DNA of 27,771 nucleotides. Origin: Propionibacterium sp. Its GTDB lineage: Bacteria; Actinomycetota; Actinomycetes; Propionibacteriales; Propionibacteriaceae. Below the pieces are notes generated by a model. That model was not told the origin of the DNA and did not search any database. It saw only the letters and a program-made list of their open reading frames with translations. Each line of letters begins with the position of its first letter. The first letter of the stretch is position 1. The translations under genes and the position numbers were made by a program. The DNA is taken from contig JALHFX010000036.1 in NCBI GenBank assembly GCA_022837595.1, positions 1 through 27,771 of the forward strand. Reading direction: 5' to 3'. Below, in pieces: positions 1 to 7,696 of the stretch.

Positions 1-5
1 GCCAC

Positions 6-79
6 GGCCAGGTAGCTCAGTTGGTAGTAGCGTTCGCCTGAAAAGTGAAAGGTCGGCGGTTCGACCCCGCCCCTGGCCA
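6..79 (+). tRNA. tRNA-Phe (anticodon GAA)
   Basis: The sequence folds as a cloverleaf. The 7-bp acceptor stem (6-12 with 72-78) pairs perfectly, followed by discriminator A79. The anticodon loop at 38-44 carries GAA at 40-42 over a five-pair stem (33-37 with 45-49, one G-U). The T arm (55-59 with 67-71) is perfect around a TTCGACC loop. CCA is not encoded. The D arm is slightly odd: GCTC at 15-18 meets TAGC at 28-31, so the loop-closing pair is a C-T mismatch beside a 9-nt loop. The molecule is probably functional, reading UUC/UUU codons. Confidence 0.95.
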
Positions 80-210
80 CAGTGAGGAACGGCGAACGAG
101 ATGAACATCGGCGTTCGACGAAACTGGCGACAAGCGCAGCACGAAGACGTCCCCAGCTGAGACGACAATCACCTGGCTTCGGATCGTCCACCAAACCGAT
201 TGAGCTGACC

Positions 211-260
211 CATCCGCTACCGATCGTCACGCCCCACACACTCCGGCTACCGATCGTCAC
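211..260. repeat. Two direct GGCTACCG-type repeats, 30-bp period
   Basis: CCGCTACCGATCGTCAC at 214-230 recurs as CGGCTACCGATCGTCAC at 244-260. The second copy extends upstream as CTCCGG. The same core, CTCCGGCTACCGA, appears at 1060-1072 after a similar CGCCCC-rich lead-in, and as its reverse complement in the array at 1116-1218. This is therefore the left outlier of a local repeat family. Confidence 0.75.
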
Positions 261-888
261 ACCTGAGTTCCACACTTCGGTCGAGGGTACAAGTGTCTGT
301 GCTTGTCACAGGTTCGGGGAGGGGCGTTTTGGGGCACTAACCAGAGAGCTCGATCCGACATATGAGTCCCTTTTCCTGCGGAAAGTAAGGATCCGGTCGG
401 GAGCGGCCGCGGTCCAGATAGTGCGGAAACGGCACGGCCAGCGCCACATCTTGGAACATCACGGCTCGGCTCACAGCAGAGCCCAACCTGCAGCCCTCGT
501 GGAGATTGCATGCGGACGCCGAACCAGTGCCAGAATCGCCCCGAACTTTGGGTGGGATCGGTCAAGGGCGCTGACGGGGCCGGTGCCTGGCTCAACCATC
601 GGCGTCGTGCCCGCTTGGCCGATGTGATGAAGGCGTCATCGAACCGGCTCGGATCCACCGCGATCAATAATGCGACACGCGCCCAATGGGCTAACTGCAC
701 CAACGTCGAAAAGATCCTCGACCTCGCGGGGCACGAACGCCGCGGAAGCCACAGACGCGACCGATTCAGCACAACGTAGCAACGACGACCCTGATGAGCA
801 TGCTCATCGCGCTGGTAGCAGCCCAGCTCATCAGAAGGCCGGCAGCAGGCGCCGAGGCGGTCAGCAAGCAGCAGGGTTGCTCGCACCC

Positions 889-972
889 CAACACCCGTGA
901 CTGCTCCCCAGATCGCTTTACAAACGCAGTTTTGTCGGCAAACAGGCATCTAGGGACCACTGACGGGTGTTG
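889..972. repeat. 84-bp palindromic element, copy 1 (inverted relative to copies 2 and 3)
   Basis: The left arm begins CAACACCCGTGACTGCTCC at 889. The reverse complement of the right arm (948-972) begins CAACACCCGTCAGTGGTCC. The arms match at 21 of 25 positions around a 34-nt centre. Two more elements of exactly 84 bp with the same arms lie at 25828-25911 and 26899-26982. In each element one arm carries TGCTCC and the other TGGTCC, which gives it a direction; here the TGGTCC arm is on the right. It lies in the gene-free stretch. I see no flanking target duplication. Confidence 0.85.
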
Positions 973-1059
973 GCCGGGTTTGCCCCTTTTGCGATTCATC
1001 GTCGGGCACCCTTACGGCCGGGTCACTAACGTTGTGGAACTCGGGTCACACGCCCCCCA

Positions 1060-1102
1060 CTCCGGCTACCGAGAATCGCTCCAGCTACCGAATATTCGGT
1101 AG
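1060..1102. repeat. Opposed GGCTACCG motifs with an 18-bp perfect palindrome
   Basis: CTCCGGCTACCGA at 1060-1072 is followed by CTCCAGCTACCGA at 1079-1091. The second copy continues into the perfect palindrome CTACCGAATATTCGGTAG at 1085-1102. This is the point where the motif flips orientation: copies to the left read CTACCG and copies to the right read CGGTAG. Confidence 0.75.
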
Positions 1103-1115
1103 TGGCTGTGCTTTT

Positions 1116-1218
1116 CGGTAGCCGGAGCGGGGTCCGGCGCGCATTCCGGTAGCCGGAGCGGGGTGCGGCGCGCATTCCGGTAGCCGGAGTGGGCGGCGCG
1201 CATGCCGGTAGCGGCTGG
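1116..1218. repeat. Tandem array of about 31-bp units (3.5 copies)
   Basis: CGGTAGCCGGAG starts at 1116, 1147 and 1178, a period of exactly 31 bp. A shorter 28-bp unit then leads to CGGTAGCGGCTGG at 1206. The rest of each unit is CGGGG(T)(C/G)CGGCGCGCATTC with small changes. There are no unique spacers, so this is not a CRISPR array. The units are the inverted form of the CTCCGGCTACCG motif seen at 241 and 1060. Confidence 0.85.
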
Positions 1219-1338
1219 GAGACACGGCTCGCGGCCAGCCCCAGCAGCGCCAACCAGAATCAGCCTGCACCGCCACTTCGACGAGATTCAGCGTCCGCTG
1301 CCTCTTCGACGAGTGCGTTCTGGTGGGTTTGGGGGCGA

Positions 1339-2221
1339 TCAGCGGACGTAGACCTTCAGCCAACGGGCGATCTCAGCGAAGACCTCATCGCGCACCGGAT
1401 GCGGAGACAAGATCAAGTCATGCATGCCGCCCTCGATGCGAACCAGCGTCACCACGCGCCCCAAACGCCATGCCTGGTTCGCGAGTTTGTCGACATTCAG
1501 CACGATATCAACCGACTTGAGCGATTCGTCCCACTCGGCTGCTTCCAAATCACTTCGCGCGCTGGTCATCATCAGCACCGAGCAACCGATCTCCAGACTT
1601 GAAATCCAGATCGTAGTCCCACTCCCCGTGGCTGGTCGCCGAACAACTGTCGGCGTAGAACGGAGATTCGCCCATCGGCATTCCCGAGGTCGGCGTCAGG
1701 GCGGCCGCACTCGTCAACAGCGGACGCATCGCCCTCAACAAAAGATCCGAGCCACTCATATCCAGCCATGGCGAATTGAGGACCAGCCCGTTGATCTGCC
1801 GCTCGGTCTGGTCCGCCCACAGGCTGGCGATTAGCCCGCCAGTGGAATGACCCGTCAATGTGATCAGGTTGTGTCCATCTTCACCGATCAGCCGGTAGGC
1901 TTCGTCGAGTTCACTGGCGTAGTCATCCAAACTGGTGATGTACCCTGCGAACAACCCCGGACGAAGATTACGTCCGTAGCGGCGCAGATCTATCGCGTAG
2001 AAGTCGAAACCCCGCTTCTCCCAGAAATCAGCCAGGTGGGTCTGAAAGAAGTAGTCGTTCCACCCATGGACGTAGAGAACAGCGCGATGATGAAGCGGCT
2101 CGTTGCGTCGCACCAGCGTAGCGGTTAACGGCTCGTCCGGTTCACCATCGGCGATCGCAGCGTCCGGGATCTCCCAGGTATAAGCCTGGTAGCCAGACAG
2201 TAGTCGATCAGCTGTCCACAT
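1339..2221 (-). pseudogene. Alpha/beta hydrolase, inactivated by internal deletion and frameshift
   Basis: A serine hydrolase of the lysophospholipase/hydrolase-4 type. The 5' part, from the ATG at 2221 with GGAGG 7 nt upstream, has the oxyanion region VLYVHGWNDYF, the AIDLRRYGRNLRPG segment and the nucleophile elbow GHSTGG. It reads to DYDLDFKS and then slips frame, giving GDRLLGADDD and a stop. The next frame resumes at about 1600 with LEIGCSVLMMTSARSD and runs through the histidine motif GGMHDLILS to a stop at 1339. Intact relatives, from memory, carry about 24 residues between these blocks, so a deletion not divisible by three near 1594-1600 probably broke the gene. It follows DUF3073 on the same strand. 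Confidence 0.8.
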
Positions 2222-2246
2222 CGGCGGACCTCCAGCAAGGCTGCGC

Positions 2247-2474
2247 TCAGCGATAGTCCTCGTCACCGTCAGCATTATGCGGGACTATGTCATCCTCGTT
2301 ATACCGAGCGGCAAGATCAGCGTATTGTTCCGGAATCTCCCCGTGGAGATCCTCCACGGAACTGGATTCCCCACGGAGCTCTCGCTCCAGTGAAGCTAGA
2401 TCTGTGTTCACCGAGCGATACTTCAGATCGCGGGCTACCTTGGTCTGCTTCGCCTTTGCACGGCCGCGCCCCAT
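2247..2474 (-). CDS. DUF3073 family small basic protein
   Basis: A 75-residue protein beginning MGRGRAKAKQTKVARDLKY, the hallmark N-terminus of DUF3073, a family found in Actinobacteria and of unknown function. The basic first third is followed by an acidic tail rich in Asp and Glu, ending DGDEDYR. I chose the ATG at 2474 because AGGGGG lies about 10 nt upstream and the family begins at MGRGR; the frame extends 16 codons further but those look like leader. It sits 251 bp downstream of purM on the same strand, a pairing also known in mycobacteria. The gap may hold its own promoter. Confidence 0.9.
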   Translation of the reverse strand: MGRGRAKAKQTKVARDLKYRSVNTDLASLERELRGESSSVEDLHGEIPEQYADLAARYNEDDIVPHNADGDEDYR

Positions 2475-2725
2475 ATCGGGTCGACCCCCTCGCTTTGTCC
2501 CTCGCGACCGTGGTCGCGGCATGTTGAATAAGAAACTGTCGTGGGACCTAGGCTACCCAATCCAAGGCCGGGAGGCCAAAGCCGATCCGAACCATGAACT
2601 AACCAGTTGCTCGATAGCTCGGTTCGAGACCGCGTTGATCGCACCCCGACAGCCGATTTCGCGCCTGCGGCTGATCGTCATACCTATCTGTTCGCCAAGA
2701 ATAACGATCTGGTCTCATGATGAGA

Positions 2726-3781
2726 TCAGCGGTGTTGACCGCTCAACTCCACCCGCTCATCGGTTGCGGACGACGAGACGATCTCACCACAGATCCAGGA
2801 GTCCACCCCCCGTTGCCTCAGAAGCTGCATCGCAGTGTCCGCGTCCTCGGAAGCAATAACGGCAGCCATGCCCACGCCCATGTTGAGAGTGGCTTCGATA
2901 TCCAATTGGCTGACCGCCCCAAGCTGCTGGACAAGCCCGAAGATCGGCGCAGGCGTCCATGATCCTCGATCGAGCCGAGCCGTCACGGTATCGGGCAAGA
3001 CTCGTGCCAGGTTGTTGGCGAGCCCGCCACCGGTGATATGGCTGATCGCATGCACCTCTGCGCCACGGATCAGCGCCAGCGCATCGAGTGCGTAAACCCT
3101 GGTTGGCTCGAGTAGTTCTTCGCCGAGCGTGCGACCGAGTTCCGGAATCGAGGCATCCAGGCTTAGTCCGCTCTCCTCCAACAGGACACGGCGCACCAGC
3201 GAGTAACCGTTCGAATGCAGGCCGGACGATGCCATCGCCACAACTAAATCACCAGGACGCACCCGCTCGGCACCGAGCATCTCATCGGCTTCCACGACGC
3301 CGACCGTTGCGCCGGCCATATCAAAATCATCAGGACCCATCAGACCGGGATGTTCGGCGGTCTCTCCCCCTAGCAAGGCGGCCCCGGCAGCTCTACACGC
3401 CTCAGCTATGCCACTCACGATCCCGGCTATCCGTTCGGGCACCACACGCCCGCAGGCGATGTAATCCGTCACAAAAAGCGGCTCAGCGCCACAGACCACA
3501 AGGTCGTCCACGAGCATTCCGATCAGGTCCCAGCCGACCGTGTTGTACACACCCATCGCCTGAGCGATAGCAACCTTGGTCCCGACCCCGTCAGTACTGG
3601 TCGCCAGTACCGGACGCCGGTAGTCCTTCAGTGCCGAGGCGTCGAAGCAGCCAGCAAACCCTCCCAGCCCACCCATCACTTCGGGTCGAGTCGCACGCGC
3701 GACGTGTTCCTTCATCAACTCAACAGCGCGATCTCCGGCCTCGATGTCAACCCCTGCACGGGCGTACGCAGACTGACTCAT
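2726..3781 (-). CDS. purM: Phosphoribosylformylglycinamidine cyclo-ligase (AIR synthetase)
   Basis: Catalyses ATP-dependent ring closure of FGAM to AIR, the fifth step of cytosolic purine synthesis. The 351-residue length fits the family. Visible motifs are STDGVGTK (62-69), the conserved LLGGETAEHPG block (136-146) and GDLVVAMASSGLHSNGYSLV, all typical of the PurM/ATP-binding fold, with HISHITGGG towards the C-terminus. The ATG overlaps the purF stop as ATGA, so the two are probably translationally coupled. DUF3073 follows on the same strand. Confidence 0.97.
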   Translation of the reverse strand: MSQSAYARAGVDIEAGDRAVELMKEHVARATRPEVMGGLGGFAGCFDASALKDYRRPVLATSTDGVGTKVAIAQAMGVYNTVGWDLIGMLVDDLVVCGAEPLFVTDYIACGRVVPERIAGIVSGIAEACRAAGAALLGGETAEHPGLMGPDDFDMAGATVGVVEADEMLGAERVRPGDLVVAMASSGLHSNGYSLVRRVLLEESGLSLDASIPELGRTLGEELLEPTRVYALDALALIRGAEVHAISHITGGGLANNLARVLPDTVTARLDRGSWTPAPIFGLVQQLGAVSQLDIEATLNMGVGMAAVIASEDADTAMQLLRQRGVDSWICGEIVSSSATDERVELSGQHR

Positions 3782-5220
3782 GCATCCTCCTGGTCGATCC
3801 CCAACGTGGCAGCGGCCTCGCGAGGTATATGAATCGGGTAGCGGCCGTCAAAACAAGCCGAACAGAGCCGACTGGCATCCAAGCCGACCGCGTCATGCAA
3901 CCCCGACAGGCTGACATACCCGAGTGAATCTGCTCCGATCGCCTTTGCGATTTCATCGACGCTGAGCCCTGGCGCGATCAGCTCGGCGCGGGTAGCGAAG
4001 TCGATGCCGTAGAAGCACGGCCATTCCACTGGCGGGCTACTGATTCTCACATGCACTTCGGTGGCGCCTGCTTCGCGCAGCATCCTGATCAACGCACGCT
4101 GGGTGTTGCCGCGCACGATCGAATCGTCCACCACGACCAACCGTTTACCGGCGATCACTTCGCGTAAGGGATTCAGCTTCAGCCTGATGCCGAGCTGACG
4201 GATAGTCTGAGATGGTTGAATGAAGGTCCGTCCGACATAGGAGTTCTTCACCAATCCCAAGCCGAAAGGGATTCCGGACTCGCTCGCGTAACCCAGCGCT
4301 GCCGGAGTACCTGATTCGGGTACCGGAATGACCATATCGGCATCCGCCGGAAACTCGCTGGCAAGCCGGCGGCCGATTCGCACGCGGGTGGCGTGCACCG
4401 GACGATCGGCGATCTTGGTGTCGGGCCGTGCCAGGTAGACGTACTCAAAGAGACAACCCTTGCGATCTGGCTGGGCGAAATTGCGGCTCCGCAACCCGGC
4501 CGAATCGATCGCGATGAACTCGCCTGGTTCGATTTCGCGCACAAAGGTGGCGCCGATGATGTCGAGTGCAGCAGTCTCGGAAGCGACCACCCAGCCGTTC
4601 TCGAGCCGCCCCAGAACCAACGGTCGCACTCCGTTGCGGTCACGAGCAGCATAGAGTGCGGTCTCGGTCATGAAGACCAGGCAGAAGGCACCGGCAAGTT
4701 TCGGTAAGACGTCCAGCGCGATCTCTTCAACCGAGAGGTCGACCGGGTAGCTCGACATGAGCGCGGAGATGAGTGCGGTGTCGTTGGACGAATCCATCCG
4801 GTCTTTGTGCGGGACCTCGTCGCGGTCGACAACCAGCAGCGCTTCGAGTTCATCGGTATTCGTCAGATTCCCGTTGTGCGCAAGCGCCAGCCCCCCGCTG
4901 CCGATCTGGCAGAAGGTCGGCTGAGCATTACGCCAAACCGAGTCGCCGGCGGTCGAATAGCGGTCGTGCCCGATCGCCAGATGCCCGGTCAGCGAGCTCA
5001 GCGTTGCTTCGTCGAAAACCTGACTGACTAGGCCCATATCCTTGAAGACCATGATGCGTTTACCATTGGAGACCGCGATACCAGCAGACTCTTGTCCTCG
5101 ATGCTGGAGAGCGAAGAGCCCAAAGTACGTGAGCTTCGAAACTGCCTCGCCAGGAGCATAGACCCCGAAAACTCCACATTCTTCGTGCGGATAATCGTCA
5201 GTCATTTCGGATGACGTCAC
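3778..5220 (-). CDS. purF: Amidophosphoribosyltransferase
   Basis: First committed step of purine synthesis: PRPP plus glutamine gives phosphoribosylamine. The glutaminase half starts at Cys15 (EECGVFG), which would be exposed after removal of a short propeptide, as in the B. subtilis type. RGQESAGIA (41-49) and HNGNLTN (115-121) belong to this half. The PRPP loop is VVVDDSIVRGNT (362-373). Cys256, Cys402, Cys453 and Cys456 match the four iron-sulfur ligands of the B. subtilis-type enzyme. The start could also be Met6 at 5205. Genes to the left are cotranscribed (4-nt overlap with purM); the plus-strand dehydrogenase diverges from it across 167 bp. Confidence 0.97.
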   Translation of the reverse strand: MTSSEMTDDYPHEECGVFGVYAPGEAVSKLTYFGLFALQHRGQESAGIAVSNGKRIMVFKDMGLVSQVFDEATLSSLTGHLAIGHDRYSTAGDSVWRNAQPTFCQIGSGGLALAHNGNLTNTDELEALLVVDRDEVPHKDRMDSSNDTALISALMSSYPVDLSVEEIALDVLPKLAGAFCLVFMTETALYAARDRNGVRPLVLGRLENGWVVASETAALDIIGATFVREIEPGEFIAIDSAGLRSRNFAQPDRKGCLFEYVYLARPDTKIADRPVHATRVRIGRRLASEFPADADMVIPVPESGTPAALGYASESGIPFGLGLVKNSYVGRTFIQPSQTIRQLGIRLKLNPLREVIAGKRLVVVDDSIVRGNTQRALIRMLREAGATEVHVRISSPPVEWPCFYGIDFATRAELIAPGLSVDEIAKAIGADSLGYVSLSGLHDAVGLDASRLCSACFDGRYPIHIPREAAATLGIDQEDA

Positions 5221-5387
5221 GCGTCGATCCTATCGCGGGCAGCCGAGCGCCACCGCAGGCAATCGCAAGCCGGACGAGCGAGGCCAACAATGCCACCCAA
5301 GGCAACCAGCCTGACCGATTTTCTCGGGAGAGTAGAGGATATGGGATAATGAAACAGCGTTTTTCAATGACGAAGGGAAGCCAGAAG

Positions 5388-6350
5388 ATGCGCGTTACGA
5401 TCACCGATCTTGACCACGATTCCTGGGCGATCGAGCAAGGTGTTGCCGAGGCAGAGGGTGTCGAATTCCAGATCGTGCACGGCGACAAGAATGCCGGCCT
5501 TGATCCGCGGGTCAAAGGCTCGAATGGCCTACTCGTACAGTATGCCGATATCACTGCAGAAGTCTTGGACTATCTGCTGCCCGAGTTGAAGGTCATTGGC
5601 CGCTACGGCGTCGGTGTCGACACGATCGATCTCGATGCTGCCGAAGAGCGTGGCGTCGTCGTGGTGAACGTACCCGATTACGGAACTCAATCGGTCGCCG
5701 ACCACGCGATCACGCTGAGCCTCGCCGTGGTCCGCAATCTCATCACGTTGAATGCCGAAGCCCGCAAATCAAGCATGGATGTCGGGGTTGCCGCTCCGAT
5801 CCACCAGTTCGTCGACCAGAGCTTCGGCGTCCTCGGCTTCGGAGCGATCGGGCACGCCTGCGCTGAGAAAGCTCGCGGCCTGGGCTTCAAGACCCAGATC
5901 TGCGATGTCCTTATTCCTGAGGGAACCACCGAGATCGACGGTTTCCCGGTGGTCAGCCTGGACGAGCTTCTCGCGACCAGCGACATTGTCAGCGTTCATG
6001 TCCCGCTGAATACGTCCACGAAGCATCTCTTCGACGACGCAACTTTCGACAAGATGAAGGACGGCTCGATCATCGTCAACACCGCCCGCGGCGGCATCGT
6101 CGACACCGATGCGTTGGTTCGTGCGGTCGAATCCGGGAAGCTGCGCGGTGCGGGCCTCGATGTCATGGAGGTCGAGCCGATCCCGGCCGACAGCCCCGTA
6201 CTCAAGCTCGACCGTGTCATCGTCACACCGCATGCTGCGTTCTATTCGGAAGAGTCGTACTACCAATTGAAGCGCCGCACTATGCAGAACGTCATCGACG
6301 TGCTGAAGGGCCGCGAGTGCAAGAACATCGTGGTGCCCCGCAAGAAGTGA
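5388..6350 (+). CDS. CtBP-like NAD-dependent D-2-hydroxyacid dehydrogenase
   Basis: A 320-residue oxidoreductase of the D-isomer-specific 2-hydroxyacid dehydrogenase superfamily, closest by eye to CtBP/phosphoglycerate dehydrogenase-like members. The NAD-binding loop is GFGAIG (150-155). The catalytic set is complete: Arg234 in NTARGG, Glu263 in DVMEVEP and His282 in TPHAA. No C-terminal ACT or serine-binding domain is present, so it is not a full-length SerA. I chose the ATG at 5388 because GAAGGGA lies about 9 nt upstream; in-frame ATGs at 5349 and 5367 would add residues not typical of the family. The substrate is not evident. A strong hairpin follows the stop. Confidence 0.88.
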   Translation: MRVTITDLDHDSWAIEQGVAEAEGVEFQIVHGDKNAGLDPRVKGSNGLLVQYADITAEVLDYLLPELKVIGRYGVGVDTIDLDAAEERGVVVVNVPDYGTQSVADHAITLSLAVVRNLITLNAEARKSSMDVGVAAPIHQFVDQSFGVLGFGAIGHACAEKARGLGFKTQICDVLIPEGTTEIDGFPVVSLDELLATSDIVSVHVPLNTSTKHLFDDATFDKMKDGSIIVNTARGGIVDTDALVRAVESGKLRGAGLDVMEVEPIPADSPVLKLDRVIVTPHAAFYSEESYYQLKRRTMQNVIDVLKGRECKNIVVPRKK

Positions 6351-6356
6351 GAGCTT

Positions 6357-6400
6357 GTTCATCCGGTGGGTTCGCCTCGTTCCGGGCCCACCGGTTGAAC
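6357..6400 (+). terminator. Stem-loop after the dehydrogenase gene
   Basis: GTTCA-T-CCGGTGGG (6357-6370) pairs with CCCACCGG-T-TGAAC (6387-6400): 13 pairs with one T-T mismatch and a 16-nt loop, starting 6 nt after the stop. There is no T tract, so termination may be imperfect. Its right arm contains TTGAAC, the likely -35 of pdxH. Confidence 0.55.
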
Positions 6401-6421
6401 CGAGAGACCGACCCCTATTGT
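6395..6421 (+). promoter_or_regulatory. Putative pdxH promoter, possibly leaderless
   Basis: TTGAAC (6395-6400) and TATTGT (6416-6421) lie 15 bp apart, and the -10-like box ends 7 nt before the pdxH ATG. Transcription would then start at or within a base of the ATG. No Shine-Dalgarno sequence is visible upstream of the ATG, which fits leaderless translation, common in Actinobacteria. Inferred from sequence only. Confidence 0.4.
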
Positions 6422-6428
6422 TGAGCGT

Positions 6429-7067
6429 ATGAGGCGGCTAGCAGACCAACGCAAGAGCTACGAGCAGGGCCAACTGGACGAGGCAGATACCACCTCACAA
6501 CCATTGGCGCTGTTCTTGCGTTGGCTCCATGATGCCGAAAAATCCAAGAAGATCCCTGAGTCGAACGCGATGACTTTGGCAACCGTCGGCGCCGACGGCC
6601 GCCCGTCGACCCGCGTGGTATTGATCAAAGATGCAGATGAACGCGGGCTCGTCTGGTACACGAACTATGAGTCTCGTAAGGCCCATGAACTAGCGGCAAA
6701 CCCATTCGCAGCACTTCAATTCCACTGGGTGGAACTAGAGCGAGTCGTACGCATTGAGGGTCGTGTAGAGAAGGTCAGTACCGAGGAATCGGATGCCTAC
6801 TTCGCCGTTCGCCCGCTCGATTCCCGCCTGGGAGCCTGGGCCTCACCTCAGTCACATGTGATCGCCAACCGCGGCGTACTGGTAACCAATGTTGCACAAG
6901 TCACGGCCCGATTCGGATTGAATCCGCCACGCCCGGAAAATTGGGGAGGCTATCGGCTGATACCTGATCAGTGGGAATTCTGGCAGGGACGCAAATCCCG
7001 TCTACATGACCGTATCCGTTACCGCCTTGAGCAAGACCAATGGACGAAAGAGCGTCTCGCACCCTAA
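6429..7067 (+). CDS. pdxH: Pyridoxamine/pyridoxine 5'-phosphate oxidase
   Basis: FMN enzyme that oxidises pyridoxine or pyridoxamine 5'-phosphate to pyridoxal 5'-phosphate in the cytosol. The 212-residue length fits the family. Recognisable blocks are AMTLATVGADGRPSTRVVLIK (47-67), YTNYESRKAHEL (77-88), the FMN-contact region ending GAWASPQS, and the C-terminal PxxWGGYRL (169-177) with RLHDR (191-195), the latter contacting the substrate phosphate/pyridine. It probably has its own promoter and lies 61 bp before rpiB on the same strand. Confidence 0.97.
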   Translation: MRRLADQRKSYEQGQLDEADTTSQPLALFLRWLHDAEKSKKIPESNAMTLATVGADGRPSTRVVLIKDADERGLVWYTNYESRKAHELAANPFAALQFHWVELERVVRIEGRVEKVSTEESDAYFAVRPLDSRLGAWASPQSHVIANRGVLVTNVAQVTARFGLNPPRPENWGGYRLIPDQWEFWQGRKSRLHDRIRYRLEQDQWTKERLAP

Positions 7068-7128
7068 AGATCTCTTGTAATAGCGAAGACCGCGGTGCGA
7101 CCAACCACGATAATGGTTGAATTGATCT

Positions 7129-7602
7129 ATGAAAATCGGAATCGGAAGTGATGGTTCGGGATACGGACTGAAGGGCATCATCGTTGATCATCTGATCACG
7201 GCAGGACATGAGGTCGTCGACTACGGCCCCGACGAGGGCGAAGAACCAGAGTACTCGGCAACTTATGCACGTAAAGTCGCCCATGCGATCCGCAGCAAGA
7301 AGGTGGAACGCGGCGTTCTGATCTGCGGCACCGGCATCGGCATCTCTATCTCGGCAAACAAGGTTCGGGGCATCCGCGCGGCAGTCTGCTCCGAGCCGTT
7401 TACTGCTCGCCATACCCGTGAAAACAACGGATCGCAGATCATCGCGTTCGGCGCCTTCGTGGTGGGCCCGGAGATGGCAAAGGCGATCGTCGACGCATTC
7501 TTGGGAGCCGAGTTCAAGGGTCTGGTCGACGACGAGTTCAACAAGCGCTTCGACAAGATCACCGCCATCGAAGACGAAGAACTCGGCCGCGTTCAGAACT
7601 GA
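7129..7602 (+). CDS. RpiB/LacAB-family sugar-phosphate isomerase
   Basis: A 157-residue isomerase of the RpiB/LacA/LacB family, which interconverts aldose and ketose phosphates such as ribose-5-P and ribulose-5-P. The catalytic cysteine is present as Cys66 in CGTGIG, followed by the anion-binding segment ISANKVRGIRAA and the conserved ARHTRENNGSQ. The first loop reads GSDGSGYGLK where classical RpiB has a DH(A/V)G motif, so the usual His is replaced by Gly9. It may prefer another substrate, for example a tetrose phosphate or a galactose-6-P analogue, so I give no gene symbol. No clear Shine-Dalgarno is seen; GATAAT at 7109-7114 could be a -10 box. A textbook terminator follows. Confidence 0.9.
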   Translation: MKIGIGSDGSGYGLKGIIVDHLITAGHEVVDYGPDEGEEPEYSATYARKVAHAIRSKKVERGVLICGTGIGISISANKVRGIRAAVCSEPFTARHTRENNGSQIIAFGAFVVGPEMAKAIVDAFLGAEFKGLVDDEFNKRFDKITAIEDEELGRVQN

Positions 7603-7651
7603 TGTGGTTACTTAAATCATTTGACCCTCATCACGAAGGTTCGGCTAACTA

Positions 7652-7696
7652 AACAAGACCGCGATTCTATTAGAGAATCGCGGTCTTGTTTTATTT
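7652..7696 (+). terminator. Rho-independent terminator downstream of the rpiB-family gene
   Basis: A perfect 17-bp stem (7652-7668 with 7674-7690) closes a 5-nt loop and runs into TTTTATTT. It starts 49 nt after the stop of the isomerase gene and isolates it from the DUF1540 gene. Confidence 0.93.

Larger units (their letters stand above)
80..1338. other. Repeat-rich intergenic region, no credible gene
   Basis: About 1.26 kb between tRNA-Phe and the alpha/beta hydrolase pseudogene. Open frames exist on both strands, but they overlap heavily, are rich in Arg, Pro and Ser, and show no domain I recognise. The stretch holds the GGCTACCG motif family at both ends, the 31-bp tandem array, and one 84-bp palindrome. 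An inverted pair also links 263-275 (ACCTGAGTTCCAC) with GTGGAACTCGGGT near 1034-1046. A segment at about 510-780 reads through in one frame on each strand and could be decayed coding sequence, but I cannot assign it. Confidence 0.6.

Noticed and set aside
257..949. Long minus-strand open frame of 230 codons
   Set aside because: It overlaps other open frames, runs through the 84-bp palindrome, has no recognisable domain and an odd composition; probably a high-GC artefact.
889..972. Target-site duplications around the 84-bp elements
   Set aside because: The bases flanking the three copies show no shared direct repeats, so transposition is not directly supported.
1116..1218. CRISPR array
   Set aside because: The repeated 31-bp units abut and differ by only a few bases; there are no unique spacers and no cas genes.
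2545..2563. Third iron box upstream of DUF3073 (TAGGCTA core)
   Set aside because: Only the central seven bases fit; the flanking half-sites do not, and the neighbouring genes have no iron role.
2610..2640. tRNA-like GGTTCGAGACC stretch
   Set aside because: No acceptor or anticodon arm can be formed around it.
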